Notes: generated by a model from the letters alone, not told the origin. A DNA stretch of 64,000 nt from Capnocytophaga catalasegens (GCF_026005215.1 NZ_BPMA01000016.1:38130-102129); one strand, 5' to 3'. Positions 26,723 to 35,085 are shown, counted from the first letter of the stretch. Program-made: numbers and translations.

Positions 26723-27086
26723 AAAGCATAGATATCTTTTTTTACTGATTATTTGGATAATTTCAGTTATTTTTTTGAGTTTAGTATCTTTTCCGAAAAC
26801 GAAAATTCGCCCTTTGTTTAGTCATTCAGATAAAATTGTACATTTTGTTTTTTATTTTGTTATGACTTTACTTTTGATGCGTTTTTTCAAAATAGAGACA
26901 AGTTGGTTTAAAACTTTTAGATTACGAGCTATTGTATCTTTTGTGATAGTATTTGTATTAGGAGTTTTAATCGAGTTTTTACAAGAAAAAATAACTTTAT
27001 ATCGTAGTGGAGATATAAAAGATATCTATTTTAATACATTTGGCATAATTGTTGCTATATATTTACTGAGAATGACAAGATTTTGA
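26715..27086 (+). CDS. VanZ-like membrane protein
   Basis: This small integral membrane protein of about 123 residues has four hydrophobic segments and the VanZ-family features [16 protein letters not shown] and [27 protein letters not shown]. Family members include a teicoplanin-resistance protein, but most have no known function. No ATG is available. GTG at 26715 or TTG at 26712 would start inside the end of gcvH, so translation is likely coupled to gcvH. The start is therefore uncertain by one codon. Confidence 0.78.
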   Translation: MFRKHRYLFLLIIWIISVIFLSLVSFPKTKIRPLFSHSDKIVHFVFYFVMTLLLMRFFKIETSWFKTFRLRAIVSFVIVFVLGVLIEFLQEKITLYRSGDIKDIYFNTFGIIVAIYLLRMTRF

Positions 27087-27132
27087 AACTTGAATTCAAA
27101 CACAATTTATAAATTATTAAAAAATAATACGT

Positions 27133-27855
27133 ATGGAACTTAAAAAAAATCCCCAAGCAGATTTAAGTCGTCGTACAGGATTGTTCTTTGCTATTGGACT
27201 TGCTGTAGCAACTTCCATTAGTTTATTTGCTATCAATTTTAAATCATATGAAAGTGATAGAGATAAAGTAGAATTTTCGGCTGTAGACGATAATTTAGAC
27301 GAAGAAGTCGAAGAAATTGTAATGGAAAATACACCACCACCACAACCGCCACCAGAAGTTTCTGTACCAGAACAAATAGAAGTGGTTGATAACAAAGTTG
27401 AAATTAAAACGGATTTTGCAAGTACTGAAACAACCAAAAATGAAGTAATTGCCGAAGCACCGAAAATTGAAACACCTGTTGAAGATGATATTCCAGACGA
27501 AATACCTTTTGCTGTTATTGAAGATAAACCAACTTTCGAAGTTTGTAAAAATCTTCCTAAAGGAAAACAACAGGAAGATTGTTTCAAAAAAACATTGGAT
27601 AGCCATGTACAAAAGCATTTCAGATATCCAGAAATAGCCCAAGAAATGCAAATTCAAGGGCGTGTAACGGTACTTTTTCGTATCAATAAAGATGGTTCAG
27701 TTACTGTAACTGGGGTTCGTGGACCAGATAAAGCATTAGAAGCAGAAGCAAGACGAATTATTGAAAAATTACCTAATTTTATACCAGGAAAACAACGAGG
27801 TAAACCTGTAGCTGTAACATATGCTTATCCAATTATGTTCAAATTGAATAATTAA
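27133..27855 (+). CDS. tonB: TonB-family energy transducer
   Basis: TonB passes proton-motive force from ExbB/ExbD to outer-membrane receptors such as the SusC proteins here. The 240-residue protein has a short cytoplasmic start (MELKKNPQADLSRRTGLFF, the flavobacterial form), one membrane helix at about 15-35, a Pro/Glu/Val-rich periplasmic spacer with TPPPQPPPEVSVPEQ, and a TonB C-terminal domain (HFRYPEIAQEMQIQGRVTVL and the final GKPVAVTYAYPIMFKL). No exbB or exbD is adjacent. It ends at a strong terminator. Confidence 0.93.
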   Translation: MELKKNPQADLSRRTGLFFAIGLAVATSISLFAINFKSYESDRDKVEFSAVDDNLDEEVEEIVMENTPPPQPPPEVSVPEQIEVVDNKVEIKTDFASTETTKNEVIAEAPKIETPVEDDIPDEIPFAVIEDKPTFEVCKNLPKGKQQEDCFKKTLDSHVQKHFRYPEIAQEMQIQGRVTVLFRINKDGSVTVTGVRGPDKALEAEARRIIEKLPNFIPGKQRGKPVAVTYAYPIMFKLNN

Positions 27856-27880
27856 GCATTATATTTTTATCATATTATAA

Positions 27881-27912
27881 AAAAGCGAAACTTTTAAGTT
27901 TCGCTTTTTTAT
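27881..27912 (+). terminator. Terminator after tonB
   Basis: AAAAGCGAAACTT and AAGTTTCGCTTTT form a 13-bp perfect stem with a 2-4 base loop, ending in a T run. Confidence 0.9.
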
Positions 27913-28314
27913 TTTTTTAGATTTTATTAACATTGGATAAGAACTGATAATGTCGTCATTCTCATATCATTCTTTGTCAAAAGTATATAGATACAATTTG
28001 TTGAAGAAAATGGCCATGTTATTTTCTTTTAGACATTTTATCAATCTCAAAGTATTTATTTTGATAATAGAATTTTGCTTGTTTAAAGATTTATATCTAA
28101 TAATAGAATAGTTTTATTTCGTTTTTACAAATACAAAATTTATATTACTTGGTAATATTTTGAAAGAATTTTGTCTTATTTCTCGAAAATTGCCAACATA
28201 AGAGCTTGAAACCAGAGTTTAAACTACTACATATCCGATATTTTATATCAATACTATTTATGGAGTGATAATGACCAGAATTTTTGAATAAAATCTAAAA
28301 AAAAACAAAAAAAT
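27913..28314. other. AT-rich gene-free stretch
   Basis: About 400 bases between the tonB terminator and the promoter at 28315 hold no reading frame with coding features and no repeat or hairpin that I could support. Confidence 0.5.
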
Positions 28315-28346
28315 TTTGTAGATATATAAAAATAGTTATACATTTG
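28315..28346 (+). promoter_or_regulatory. Promoter of the candidate small RNA
   Basis: TTTG at 28315-28318 and TACATTTG at 28339-28346 are 20 bases apart, a consensus Bacteroidota promoter not followed by a coding start within 280 bases. A second -7-like TATCTTTG stands at 28436-28443. Confidence 0.6.
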
Positions 28347-28352
28347 CAACGA

Positions 28353-28560
28353 AAATAAAAAAACTAATTCAACAAAAAGAATTGAATTTGCTGAAAAAAC
28401 ATACCGAAAAAAATGCACAATACGCTGAAAATGTGTATCTTTGCTGTGCGAATGGCACACTGTTCAGTTCGTAGCGTTAAACCGCCCTTTTTTAGGTATT
28501 TTATATAACAAAAAATCCGCATGATGGAAAGTCATTCCATCATGCGGATTTTCTGTTTTT
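28353..28560 (+). ncRNA. Candidate structured small RNA
   Basis: Between a consensus promoter and a strong terminator lies about 160 bases without coding features but with nested pairing. TACGCTGAA (28421-28429) pairs with TTCAG plus CGTA (28463-28467, 28470-28473). Inside it, TGTGC (28445-28449) pairs with GCACA (28455-28459). An upstream GCACA (28415-28419) could compete for the same TGTGC. The inner loop contains TATCTTTG, a promoter look-alike, which makes a 6S-like RNA thinkable. It could instead be a long leader of the gene at 28632, though the terminator lies between. The exact 5' end is a guess. Confidence 0.45.
28512..28560 (+). terminator. Strong terminator hairpin
   Basis: An 18-bp perfect stem (28512-28529 with 28535-28552) has a 5-base loop and is followed by CTGTTTTT. 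It ends the candidate small RNA 72 bases before the next gene. Confidence 0.85.
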
Positions 28561-28631
28561 AGCAGAAATCACTCGAAGAAAAAGAAAGATGTTTTAAATA
28601 TTAAATAGTAATTTTTTAAAATTGATTAAAG

Positions 28632-29317
28632 ATGAGACAAAGAATCATTACATTAGGTGTTGTGTTTGCAGGTATTTTCACGACACAAGCACAAGAAGTT
28701 AAATTTGGAGTAAGAACAGGGTTAAACCTTTCTGATTTAGCTCTATGGATGTTCCCGCTATGGTTGAAGCAAGGGGAATAAGAGAAACAACTTTTAACAC
28801 CAAAATGCGTGCGGGCTTTCATATAGGCGCTTTTGCAGAAATGGGGTTAAGTGATACTTGGTTTGTTGAAGCAAGTGTTGCATACTCTTTCCAAGGAGCT
28901 AATTTGAAATCAGGTGAAACAATTACAACTAGGATAGCAACAGGTGCGGTAATAGAACAAGAAAAAGTTGATTTTCTAAGCGGTTCATATACAAAAGTAG
29001 GAATGCTCAATATTCCTGTTTGGGTTAAGTATGATATTGCTGGTTTTCGTCCCAAAGCAGGTTTTAACTTAGGCTTTATGACAGATATTGAAACTAAAGC
29101 AAAAATTGAAGGAGAAGAAGATTCAATAACTAAGGGAAAAGATAAAAATTTTGACTTTGGGTTAGGAATAGGAGCAGAGTATAACCTCCCTATGGGGCTT
29201 TTCTTTGATGCTACCTTCAACTTGGGCTTAACAAAACTATCACAAAAAGATGAAGAAGGATCTGAACTAACCTATAAAAACCGTGTTTTCCAAATAGGAG
29301 TTGGTTATAAGTTTTAA
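28632..29317 (+). CDS. Porin-family outer-membrane beta-barrel protein (frameshifted near N-terminus)
   Basis: The coding sequence begins at the ATG at 28632 with a signal peptide (LGVVFAGIFTTQAQ) and EVKFGVRTGLNLSDL, the usual opening of the small outer-membrane beta-barrel (porin family, OMP_b-brl) proteins. The frame then runs into a stop, while the rest of the family sequence continues in another frame from about 28742: KMRAGFHIGAFAEMGLSDTWF through the last strand RVFQIGVGYKF. A one-base deletion near 28739-28744 explains it. Joined, the product would be about 228 residues. The start at 28745 would leave a barrel without signal peptide, so I treat the whole as one broken or misread gene. 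Function beyond outer-membrane location is unknown. Confidence 0.78.
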
Positions 29318-29337
29318 TAAAAAATTACTTTCTGAAA

Positions 29338-29388
29338 ATAACAATAATCCAGTTTAACATCTTTTCTGGGTTATTGTTGTTTTTTATT
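29338..29388 (+). terminator. Terminator after the porin-like gene
   Basis: AACAATAATCCAG (29340-29352) pairs with CTGGGTTATTGTT (29366-29378) with one G-T pair, then GTTTTTT. Confidence 0.8.
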
Positions 29389-29427
29389 TGAGTTTTTCAA
29401 ATTTGTTTTTAAGGCTTAAAAAAGAAT

Positions 29428-29470
29428 AAAAATCACAAGAATATCACGATATTCTTGTGATTTTTGTTTT
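29428..29470. terminator. Second, bidirectional-looking hairpin
   Basis: AAAAATCACAAGAATATC and GATATTCTTGTGATTTTT form an 18-bp perfect palindrome with A and T runs on both sides. No gene lies between it and the previous terminator. Confidence 0.65.
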
Positions 29471-29612
29471 AAACAATAATATTTTACAAACCCGATATTC
29501 TGTATAGCTACCCAAACCAGAAACACTGCAAAATTTATAACTAAAAAACATATTTTATAAAAAGAATAAAATAGCAAAAATTTTTGTAGTTTTGTATTCA
29601 AATTTTGGAAAG

Positions 29613-29873
29613 ATGAAAATATCCGTAGAATTGACATTTAGTCCGTTGCAAGATGATTTTGAGCGACCCATTATTCATTTCATCAAACAACTTCGAGCAT
29701 CGGGGTTGGTAGTGCTTGAAAATCCGCTTAGTACGCAAGTGTATGGCGATTATGATAAGGTAATGCAGATTTTACAAGTTGAAGTAAAACAAGCAATGGA
29801 GATGGTAGAAAAAGGACTTATGTATATGAAAATTGTAAAATCAGACAGACATCAGTATGAACCATTTTTTTGA
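29613..29873 (+). CDS. Thiamine-binding-like (YkoF/MTH1187-type) small protein
   Basis: This 86-residue soluble protein has a ferredoxin-like pattern, beginning KISVELTFSPLQDDFERPII, then IKQLRASGLVVLENPLSTQVYGDYDKVM and the last strand YMKIVKSDRH. The pattern fits the thiamine-binding/YkoF-like family. Binding of thiamine or its pyrimidine part is inferred from the family and from the PnuC-like transporter gene that overlaps its end by 17 bases. The ATG at 29613 fits the domain start; an upstream frame to 29592 adds nothing useful. No TPP riboswitch motif was seen upstream. Confidence 0.65.
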   Translation: MKISVELTFSPLQDDFERPIIHFIKQLRASGLVVLENPLSTQVYGDYDKVMQILQVEVKQAMEMVEKGLMYMKIVKSDRHQYEPFF

Positions 29874-30543
29874 TTGGTTTTTTGAGCAATATCGAGATGT
29901 ACCACCTCTTTATGTTTCGTTAGAAATTATAGGAATAATCTTTGGATTATTAAGTGTTTTTTTTAGTAAAAAACGCAATATTTTGGTATATCCTACGGGA
30001 ATTATCAGCACGATGATTTTCGTATATTTGCTATGGATTAATCAACTTTTCGGAGATATGCTCATCAACGCTTATTATACAATAATGAGCGTATATGGTT
30101 GGGTGCTTTGGACAAAAAGTAGTACTGATACTATTCATGTTAATATATCAAAAACAACACGACGCGATTGGCTAATTAGCTCAGCATTAGCGATTTTTAG
30201 TTGGTTGTTTGTTACAGGAGTTTATTGGTTTAAACCTTATATAAACAACGGATTTGTTTGGAATGATACCTTACAGGTTGGTTTTCAGTATTTTAGTTGG
30301 TTAGATTGGGCAGATATTTTCACAACATCTATTTTTCTTGTAGGAATGTGGCTAATGGCTGAGCGCAAAATAGAAAATTGGATTTGCTGGATTATAGGCG
30401 ATATTATTTCTGTACCTTTGTATTATTATAAAGGACTGATTTTCAGTTCATTTCAGTATTTTGTATTTACCATAATAGCCGTATTGGCATATATCGAATG
30501 GAAGAAAACTTATCACAAACAACAACAAGCATCAGTCGAATAG
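29857..30543 (+). CDS. PnuC-family vitamin transporter (nicotinamide riboside or thiamine)
   Basis: This 228-residue inner-membrane protein has about seven hydrophobic segments and PnuC-family signatures: VYPTGIISTMIFVYLLW, INAYYTIMSVYGWVLW, and ENWICWIIGDIISVPLYYYKG near the end. PnuC proteins move nicotinamide riboside and PnuT relatives move thiamine by facilitated diffusion with trapping by phosphorylation. The upstream thiamine-binding-like gene favours thiamine. The downstream NadR-like kinase is compatible with either. It overlaps both neighbours, so the three are one transcription unit. Confidence 0.85.
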   Translation: MNHFFDWFFEQYRDVPPLYVSLEIIGIIFGLLSVFFSKKRNILVYPTGIISTMIFVYLLWINQLFGDMLINAYYTIMSVYGWVLWTKSSTDTIHVNISKTTRRDWLISSALAIFSWLFVTGVYWFKPYINNGFVWNDTLQVGFQYFSWLDWADIFTTSIFLVGMWLMAERKIENWICWIIGDIISVPLYYYKGLIFSSFQYFVFTIIAVLAYIEWKKTYHKQQQASVE

Positions 30544-31052
30544 CTTTTGTAGGTCCTGAATGCACAGGGAAAACGACTATTTGCACCAAGCTCGCACACT
30601 ATTTTCAAACGCAATGGGTGCCCGAATATATGCGAATTTATTTGCAAAAAAAATGGGACGAAACTCAGCAAGTTTGCCAATGGGAAGATTTACTACCCAT
30701 AGCCTCTGGGCAGATGTTTTTAGAAAATCAGAAAGTACAACAGGCAAACGAATTTCTTTTCTGTGATACCAACTTGCTTGAAATTACGATGTATTCTTAT
30801 ATTTACTACGGAAAATGTCCAACAGAGATAGAAACTTCGGCACTTGCTCATAGGTATGATATTATTTTTTTAGCACATATTGATGTCCCTTGGCAGGCAG
30901 ATGATTTACGTGATAAACCTAACGAACGCGCCGAAGTATTGACATTTTTTAAGAAATATCTTTCTCAAAAAGAAATACCTTATATTTTTTTAAAAGGTTC
31001 AGAAACCGAGCGTTTTGACAAAGTAATTTCAATTTTGAAACAAAAAATATAG
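30498..31052 (+). CDS. NadR-like P-loop ATPase/kinase
   Basis: This 184-residue cytoplasmic protein has a Walker A motif (GPECTGKT, residues 19-26) and the layout of the kinase half of NadR: VPEYMRIYLQKKW, LFCDTNLLEITMYSYIYYG, and DDLRDKPNERAEV. NadR kinases phosphorylate nicotinamide riboside. Here the nucleotidyltransferase part is absent, and the gene begins 46 bases inside the PnuC-like gene. It probably phosphorylates and so traps the vitamin taken up by that transporter. Whether this is nicotinamide riboside or thiamine is open. Confidence 0.8.
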   Translation: MEENLSQTTTSISRIAFVGPECTGKTTICTKLAHYFQTQWVPEYMRIYLQKKWDETQQVCQWEDLLPIASGQMFLENQKVQQANEFLFCDTNLLEITMYSYIYYGKCPTEIETSALAHRYDIIFLAHIDVPWQADDLRDKPNERAEVLTFFKKYLSQKEIPYIFLKGSETERFDKVISILKQKI

Positions 31053-31165
31053 TTTTGAATTGGAAAATAATGAAATTATGGATTAGAGATAATACAAAAA
31101 AATGATTTATACCATAAATATATATACAATTCTAATTCAGAAAATGGTATTATAGATAAAATTAG

Positions 31166-31173
31166 TATCTTTG
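31166..31173 (+). promoter_or_regulatory. Candidate -7 box for the acyltransferase
   Basis: TATCTTTG fits TAnnTTTG and ends 24 bases before the ATG at 31198. It contains the TTG that would start a longer frame, which argues for the later ATG. Confidence 0.5.
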
Positions 31174-31197
31174 CCCTTTGAAAAATTAAAAAGAAGT

Positions 31198-31962
31198 ATG
31201 AAATTATGGAAACAAGACCCATTTGGGCATGCCATTTGGATAAAGAAAATGATAATTCGCATATTAGGAATTATTACGCACAGGCGATACAGGGGTTTTA
31301 ATAATTTACATATAGAAGGGTCACAAATTATAAAAGATTTACCCGAGTCCAATGTACTATTTGTTTCAAATCATCAGACATATTTTGCTGACGTCGTAGC
31401 TATGTATCATGTTTTTAACGCTACACTCAAAGGTCGTGTAGATTCTATACAAAATATAGGGTATGTTTGGTCTCCCAAAACAAATATCTATTATATAGCG
31501 GCCTCCGAAACGATGCGTGCAGGCCTTTTGCCCAAAATATTAGCCTATGTTGGAGCAGTAACAGTCGATAGAACTTGGCGCGAAAAAGGAAAAGAAATAC
31601 AAAGAGAAGTAAAACAAGACGACGTAACTAATATTGGCATCGCGCTAAACGATGGTTGGGTTATTACCTTTCCACAAGGAACAACCACTCCTTGGAAACC
31701 TATTCGCAAAGGAACAGCACATCTTATCAAACAATATAAACCTGTTGTTGTTCCGATTGTCATAGACGGATTTCGTAGGTCGTTTGACAAAAAAGGCGTG
31801 GTTGTCAAAAAGAAAGGCGTACAGCAAAAAATGCAAATAAAACCTCCTTTGCATATCGATTATGAGAATGATAGTATAGAAAAAATAGTTGAAAAAGTAC
31901 AAATAGCCATAGAACAACATCCTTCTTTTATACGAATTCCCAAGGAAAATGAAGGGGTTTAA
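31198..31962 (+). CDS. 1-acyl-glycerol-3-phosphate acyltransferase family protein (PlsC-like)
   Basis: The 254-residue membrane-associated acyltransferase probably acylates a lysophospholipid or related lipid. Motif I is NHQTYFAD with His59 and Asp65 (the HX4D catalytic pair), and the glycerol-phosphate site region reads TFPQGTTTPWKPIRKGTAHL. The proteins of this type in Flavobacteriaceae are long-known as PlsC-domain proteins without exact substrate. It stands alone ahead of the tRNA-tuf block, whose promoter follows it by about 30 bases. Confidence 0.85.
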   Translation: MKLWKQDPFGHAIWIKKMIIRILGIITHRRYRGFNNLHIEGSQIIKDLPESNVLFVSNHQTYFADVVAMYHVFNATLKGRVDSIQNIGYVWSPKTNIYYIAASETMRAGLLPKILAYVGAVTVDRTWREKGKEIQREVKQDDVTNIGIALNDGWVITFPQGTTTPWKPIRKGTAHLIKQYKPVVVPIVIDGFRRSFDKKGVVVKKKGVQQKMQIKPPLHIDYENDSIEKIVEKVQIAIEQHPSFIRIPKENEGV

Positions 31963-31991
31963 AAGTTTTTTTTAAAAAAAGTAAAATATTT

Positions 31992-32022
31992 TTTGCAGGA
32001 ATAAAAAACATTTGTAAATTTG
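31992..32022 (+). promoter_or_regulatory. Promoter of the tRNA-tuf operon
   Basis: TTTG at 31992-31995 and TAAATTTG at 32015-32022 are separated by 19 bases, a near-perfect Bacteroidota promoter, 46 bases upstream of the first tRNA. Confidence 0.8.
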
Positions 32023-32068
32023 CACTCCGTTAAGTAGAGTTAAATTATCTCAACAATAACGATAAAAT

Positions 32069-32142
32069 GCCGGTATAGCTCAGTTGGCCAGAGCACGTGA
32101 TTTGTAATCTCGGGGTCGTGGGTTCGAATCCCTCTACCGGCT
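32069..32142 (+). tRNA. tRNA-Thr (anticodon TGT)
   Basis: Full cloverleaf: acceptor GCCGGTA/TACCGGC, D stem GCTC/GAGC, anticodon loop TTTGTAA and the TTCGAATC T-loop. It has 74 bases, no encoded CCA, and is first in a four-tRNA run before tuf. Confidence 0.95.
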
Positions 32143-32170
32143 CAAAGTTCTCATAATTTAAACATTTTTA

Positions 32171-32252
<82 letters not shown>

Positions 32253-32261
32253 CGAGTTAAT

Positions 32262-32334
32262 GCGGGAGTAGCTCAGTTGGTAGAGCGTCAGCCTTCCAAG
32301 CTGAATGTCGCGAGTTCGAACCTCGTCTCCCGCT
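32262..32334 (+). tRNA. tRNA-Gly (anticodon TCC)
   Basis: Acceptor GCGGGAG/CTCCCGC, anticodon loop CTTCCAA and T-loop TTCGAAC give a standard 73-base cloverleaf. It lies nine bases after tRNA-Tyr, in the same transcript. Confidence 0.95.
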
Positions 32335-32352
32335 CTTTTTGTATTGAAGTAT

Positions 32353-32424
32353 GCCGGTGTAGCTCAGGGGTAGAGCGCTTCCTTGGTAAGGAAGAGGTCA
32401 CGAGTTCAAATCTCGTCATTGGCT
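32353..32424 (+). tRNA. tRNA-Thr (anticodon GGT)
   Basis: A 72-base cloverleaf with anticodon loop TTGGTAA. The acceptor GCCGGTG pairs with CATTGGC using two adjacent G-U pairs, a weaker stem than its sister tRNA-Thr. It precedes tuf by 60 bases. Confidence 0.92.
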
Positions 32425-32484
32425 CATATTATAATGAAGAAAGTATTGAACACTAATATAAACTAAGATTAAAAATTATTAAAC

Positions 32485-33672
32485 ATGGCAAAGGAAAATT
32501 TTGACCGTTCCAAACCGCACTTAAATATTGGTACAATTGGACACGTAGACCACGGTAAGACAACTTTAACAGCTGCTATTACAAAAGTTTTGGCTGACGC
32601 AGGTCTTTCAGAGGCAAGAAGTTTCGATTCAATCGATAATGCTCCTGAAGAAAAAGAAAGAGGTATTACAATTAATACTTCTCACGTAGAATATCAAACT
32701 AAAAATAGACACTATGCGCACGTTGACTGTCCTGGTCACGCCGACTATGTAAAAAACATGGTTACAGGGGCTGCTCAGATGGATGGGGCTATTCTTGTGG
32801 TAGCTGCAACAGACGGGCCTATGCCTCAAACGCGTGAGCATATCCTTCTTGGTCGTCAAGTAGGTATTCCTCGTATCGTTGTTTTCTTGAACAAAGTGGA
32901 TATGGTTGATGATCCAGAATTGTTGGAACTTGTTGAAATGGAGGTTAGAGAATTGCTTTCTTTCTATGAGTACGACGGAGATAATGGTCCTGTTATTCAG
33001 GGGTCTGCATTAGGGGCTTTGAATGGAGAGGCTAAATGGGTTGAGACTGTTATGAATTTAATGGAGGCAGTTGATAACTGGATTGAACTTCCTCAACGTG
33101 ATATTGATAAGGATTTCTTGATGCCAGTTGAAGACGTGTTTACTATCACAGGTCGTGGTACAGTAGCAACAGGACGTATCGAAACTGGTGTTGCAAAAAC
33201 AGGTGATGCAGTTGAAATCATCGGTATGGGAGCTGACAAATTGACTTCTACTATTACAGGAGTTGAGATGTTCCGCAAAATTCTTGACAGAGGTGAGGCT
33301 GGTGATAACGTAGGTTTGTTGCTTCGTGGTATTGATAAAAAAGATATCCGTCGTGGTATGGTAATCTGTAAACCAGGTTCTGTGAAACCACATGCTAAAT
33401 TCAAAGCAGAGGTATATATCTTGAAAAAAGAAGAAGGAGGTCGTCATACACCATTCCATAACAACTATCGCCCTCAGTTCTATGTACGTACTACTGACGT
33501 TACAGGGACTATCAATCTTCCAGAAGGTGTAGATATGGTTATGCCAGGTGATAACTTGACAATTACTGTTGATTTGTTGCAACCAATTGCACTTAATGTA
33601 GGTCTTCGTTTTGCTATCCGTGAAGGAGGTCGTACAGTAGGGGCTGGTCAGGTAACAGAAATTCTTGACTAA
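32485..33672 (+). CDS. tuf: Elongation factor Tu
   Basis: EF-Tu carries aminoacyl-tRNA to the ribosome as a GTP complex. The 395-residue protein shows all G motifs: GHVDHGKT (G1), RGITIN (G2), DCPGH (G3), NKVD (G4) and GSALGAL (G5), then domains 2 and 3 with [13 protein letters not shown] and [21 protein letters not shown]. It sits between four tRNAs and tRNA-Trp/secE, the classic arrangement. Codon use is markedly cleaner than in the surroundings, as expected for a highly expressed gene. Confidence 0.98.
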   Translation: MAKENFDRSKPHLNIGTIGHVDHGKTTLTAAITKVLADAGLSEARSFDSIDNAPEEKERGITINTSHVEYQTKNRHYAHVDCPGHADYVKNMVTGAAQMDGAILVVAATDGPMPQTREHILLGRQVGIPRIVVFLNKVDMVDDPELLELVEMEVRELLSFYEYDGDNGPVIQGSALGALNGEAKWVETVMNLMEAVDNWIELPQRDIDKDFLMPVEDVFTITGRGTVATGRIETGVAKTGDAVEIIGMGADKLTSTITGVEMFRKILDRGEAGDNVGLLLRGIDKKDIRRGMVICKPGSVKPHAKFKAEVYILKKEEGGRHTPFHNNYRPQFYVRTTDVTGTINLPEGVDMVMPGDNLTITVDLLQPIALNVGLRFAIREGGRTVGAGQVTEILD

Positions 33673-33701
33673 ATAAAGACTTGATAAAGTTTTAATAGAA
33701 T

Positions 33702-33730
33702 AAGAGTTTTGAGTAATCAAAACTCTTTTA
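33702..33730 (+). terminator. Hairpin between tuf and tRNA-Trp
   Basis: AAGAGTTTTGA (33702-33712) pairs with TCAAAACTCTT (33717-33727) over 11 bp with a GTAA loop, then TTA. With few T it may be an attenuating terminator or an RNA processing site. Confidence 0.6.
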
Positions 33731-33731
33731 T

Positions 33732-33805
33732 ACGGGTGTAGTTCAAGGGTAGAATAGCGGTCTCCAAAACCGTTGATGGGAGTTCGAATCTCTCCACCCG
33801 TGCCA
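33732..33805 (+). tRNA. tRNA-Trp (anticodon CCA), CCA end encoded
   Basis: Acceptor ACGGGTG/CACCCGT, anticodon loop CTCCAAA and T-loop TTCGAAT. Unlike the four upstream tRNAs, the discriminator G is followed by an encoded CCA (33803-33805). It sits between tuf and secE as in most bacteria. Confidence 0.95.
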
Positions 33806-33869
33806 AAATTTGAAAGTGAGTTCTAAATTTTTTTTAGAATTTACTTTTACTTGTATAAAAAAGAAAAAA

Positions 33870-34043
33870 ATGATAAGCTATATTAAAGAATCGTTTCAAG
33901 AAATAACACAAAATGTAACTTGGACATCTCGTGCTGAGGCACAACGTCTGATGATTATTGTAGCTGTTTTCTCGGTATTGTTCTCTCTGTTTATTGCAGG
34001 GGTTGATTTGGTGTTTGAAAAAATTATAGCTCAAGTATTATAA
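33870..34043 (+). CDS. secE: Preprotein translocase subunit SecE
   Basis: This 57-residue short-form SecE has a single membrane helix (MIIVAVFSVLFSLFIAGVDLVF) preceded by the amphipathic segment SYIKESFQEITQNVTWTSRAEA. It stabilises SecY in the inner membrane. The ATG at 33870 is right for the family; the longer frame from 33810 would overrun into the tRNA-Trp region leader. It lies just before nusG, as usual. Confidence 0.93.
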   Translation: MISYIKESFQEITQNVTWTSRAEAQRLMIIVAVFSVLFSLFIAGVDLVFEKIIAQVL

Positions 34044-34054
34044 AAGCTTTTGTG

Positions 34055-34600
34055 ATGATACTCGAAAAAAAATGGTATGTAATAAGAGCTGTAAGTGGGC
34101 AAGAAAATAAGGTAAAACATTATATTGAAACCGAAGTTGCTCGTTTAGGTTATTCAGATTATGTGGAGGAAGTTTTGGTACCAACCGAGAAAGTTCCTCA
34201 GGTTCGTAATGGAAAAAAAATAAATAAAGAAAAGGTGTTTTTTCCAGGATATGTGATGGTAAAAGCAAATTTAGCGGGAGAAATAGCGCATATTATTAAA
34301 GGAATATCAGGAGTTATTAGCTTTTTAGGAGAAACTAAAGGAGGAGATCCTATTCCTCTTCGTAAATCGGAAGTTAATAGATTACTTGGTACTGTCGATG
34401 AATTGTCTGAGAAAATAGAAACTGTTATAATACCATTTGAAGTAGGAGAAACTGTAAGAGTGATAGATGGTCCTTTTAATGGATTTAATGGAGTAATAGA
34501 AAAAGTCAATGAAGAGAAGCGTAAACTTGAAGTAATGGTTAAGATTTTCGGAAGAAAAACACCACTTGATTTGAGTTATATGCAAGTTGAAAAAGTATAA
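34055..34600 (+). CDS. nusG: Transcription termination/antitermination protein NusG
   Basis: NusG links RNA polymerase with Rho or the leading ribosome. The 181-residue product has the NGN domain (KKWYVIRAVSGQENKVKHYI through FFPGYVMVKA) and the C-terminal KOW domain (FEVGETVRVIDGPFNGFNGVIEKV). An overlapping GTG at 34052 could add one residue. It follows secE by 11 bases and precedes the ribosomal protein genes in one operon. Confidence 0.96.
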   Translation: MILEKKWYVIRAVSGQENKVKHYIETEVARLGYSDYVEEVLVPTEKVPQVRNGKKINKEKVFFPGYVMVKANLAGEIAHIIKGISGVISFLGETKGGDPIPLRKSEVNRLLGTVDELSEKIETVIIPFEVGETVRVIDGPFNGFNGVIEKVNEEKRKLEVMVKIFGRKTPLDLSYMQVEKV

Positions 34601-34633
34601 TTTTGAATATTATATAAATAATAAAGTTAAACA

Positions 34634-35071
34634 ATGGCAAAAGAATTACACAAAGTAGTTAAACTACAAGTTAAGGGAGGTGCTGCGAATCCATCGCCAC
34701 CGGTTGGACCCGCTTTAGGTGCTGCTGGAGTTAACATTATGGAATTCTGTAAGCAATTTAATGCTCGTACACAGGATAAACCAGGTAAAATATTACCAGT
34801 TGTTATTTCAGTTTATAAAGACAAATCTTTTGATTTTGTCGTAAAAACACCACCTGCGGCAGTTCAGCTATTGGAAGCAGCTAAGGTTAAAGGAGGTTCA
34901 GGACAGCCCAATCGTAAAAAAGTGGCAAGTATTACTTGGGCGCAAGTGAGAGCTATTGCTGAGGACAAAATGCAAGATTTAAACGCATTTACTATTGAAT
35001 CGGCAATGAGTATGGTAGCGGGTACAGCTCGTTCTATGGGGATAACAGTTAGTGGAGAAAAACCTTTTTAA
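34634..35071 (+). CDS. rplK: 50S ribosomal protein L11
   Basis: L11 forms the GTPase-associated stalk base on 23S rRNA. The 145-residue protein has [29 protein letters not shown] at the N-terminus (shown here in part as [13 protein letters not shown]) and the C-terminal [11 protein letters not shown]. It is in the conserved order nusG-rplK-rplA-rplJ-rplL, 14 bases before rplA. Confidence 0.98.
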   Translation: MAKELHKVVKLQVKGGAANPSPPVGPALGAAGVNIMEFCKQFNARTQDKPGKILPVVISVYKDKSFDFVVKTPPAAVQLLEAAKVKGGSGQPNRKKVASITWAQVRAIAEDKMQDLNAFTIESAMSMVAGTARSMGITVSGEKPF

Positions 35072-35085
35072 TCTGAAGAATTGAG

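Noticed and set aside
29470..29612. TPP riboswitch ahead of the thiamine-binding-like gene
   Set aside because: No CTGAGA-type core or matching helices were found in the leader.
33058..33720. Long antisense frames opposite tuf, rpoB and rpoC
   Set aside because: They mirror highly biased codon use of the sense genes and show no domain features or starts.
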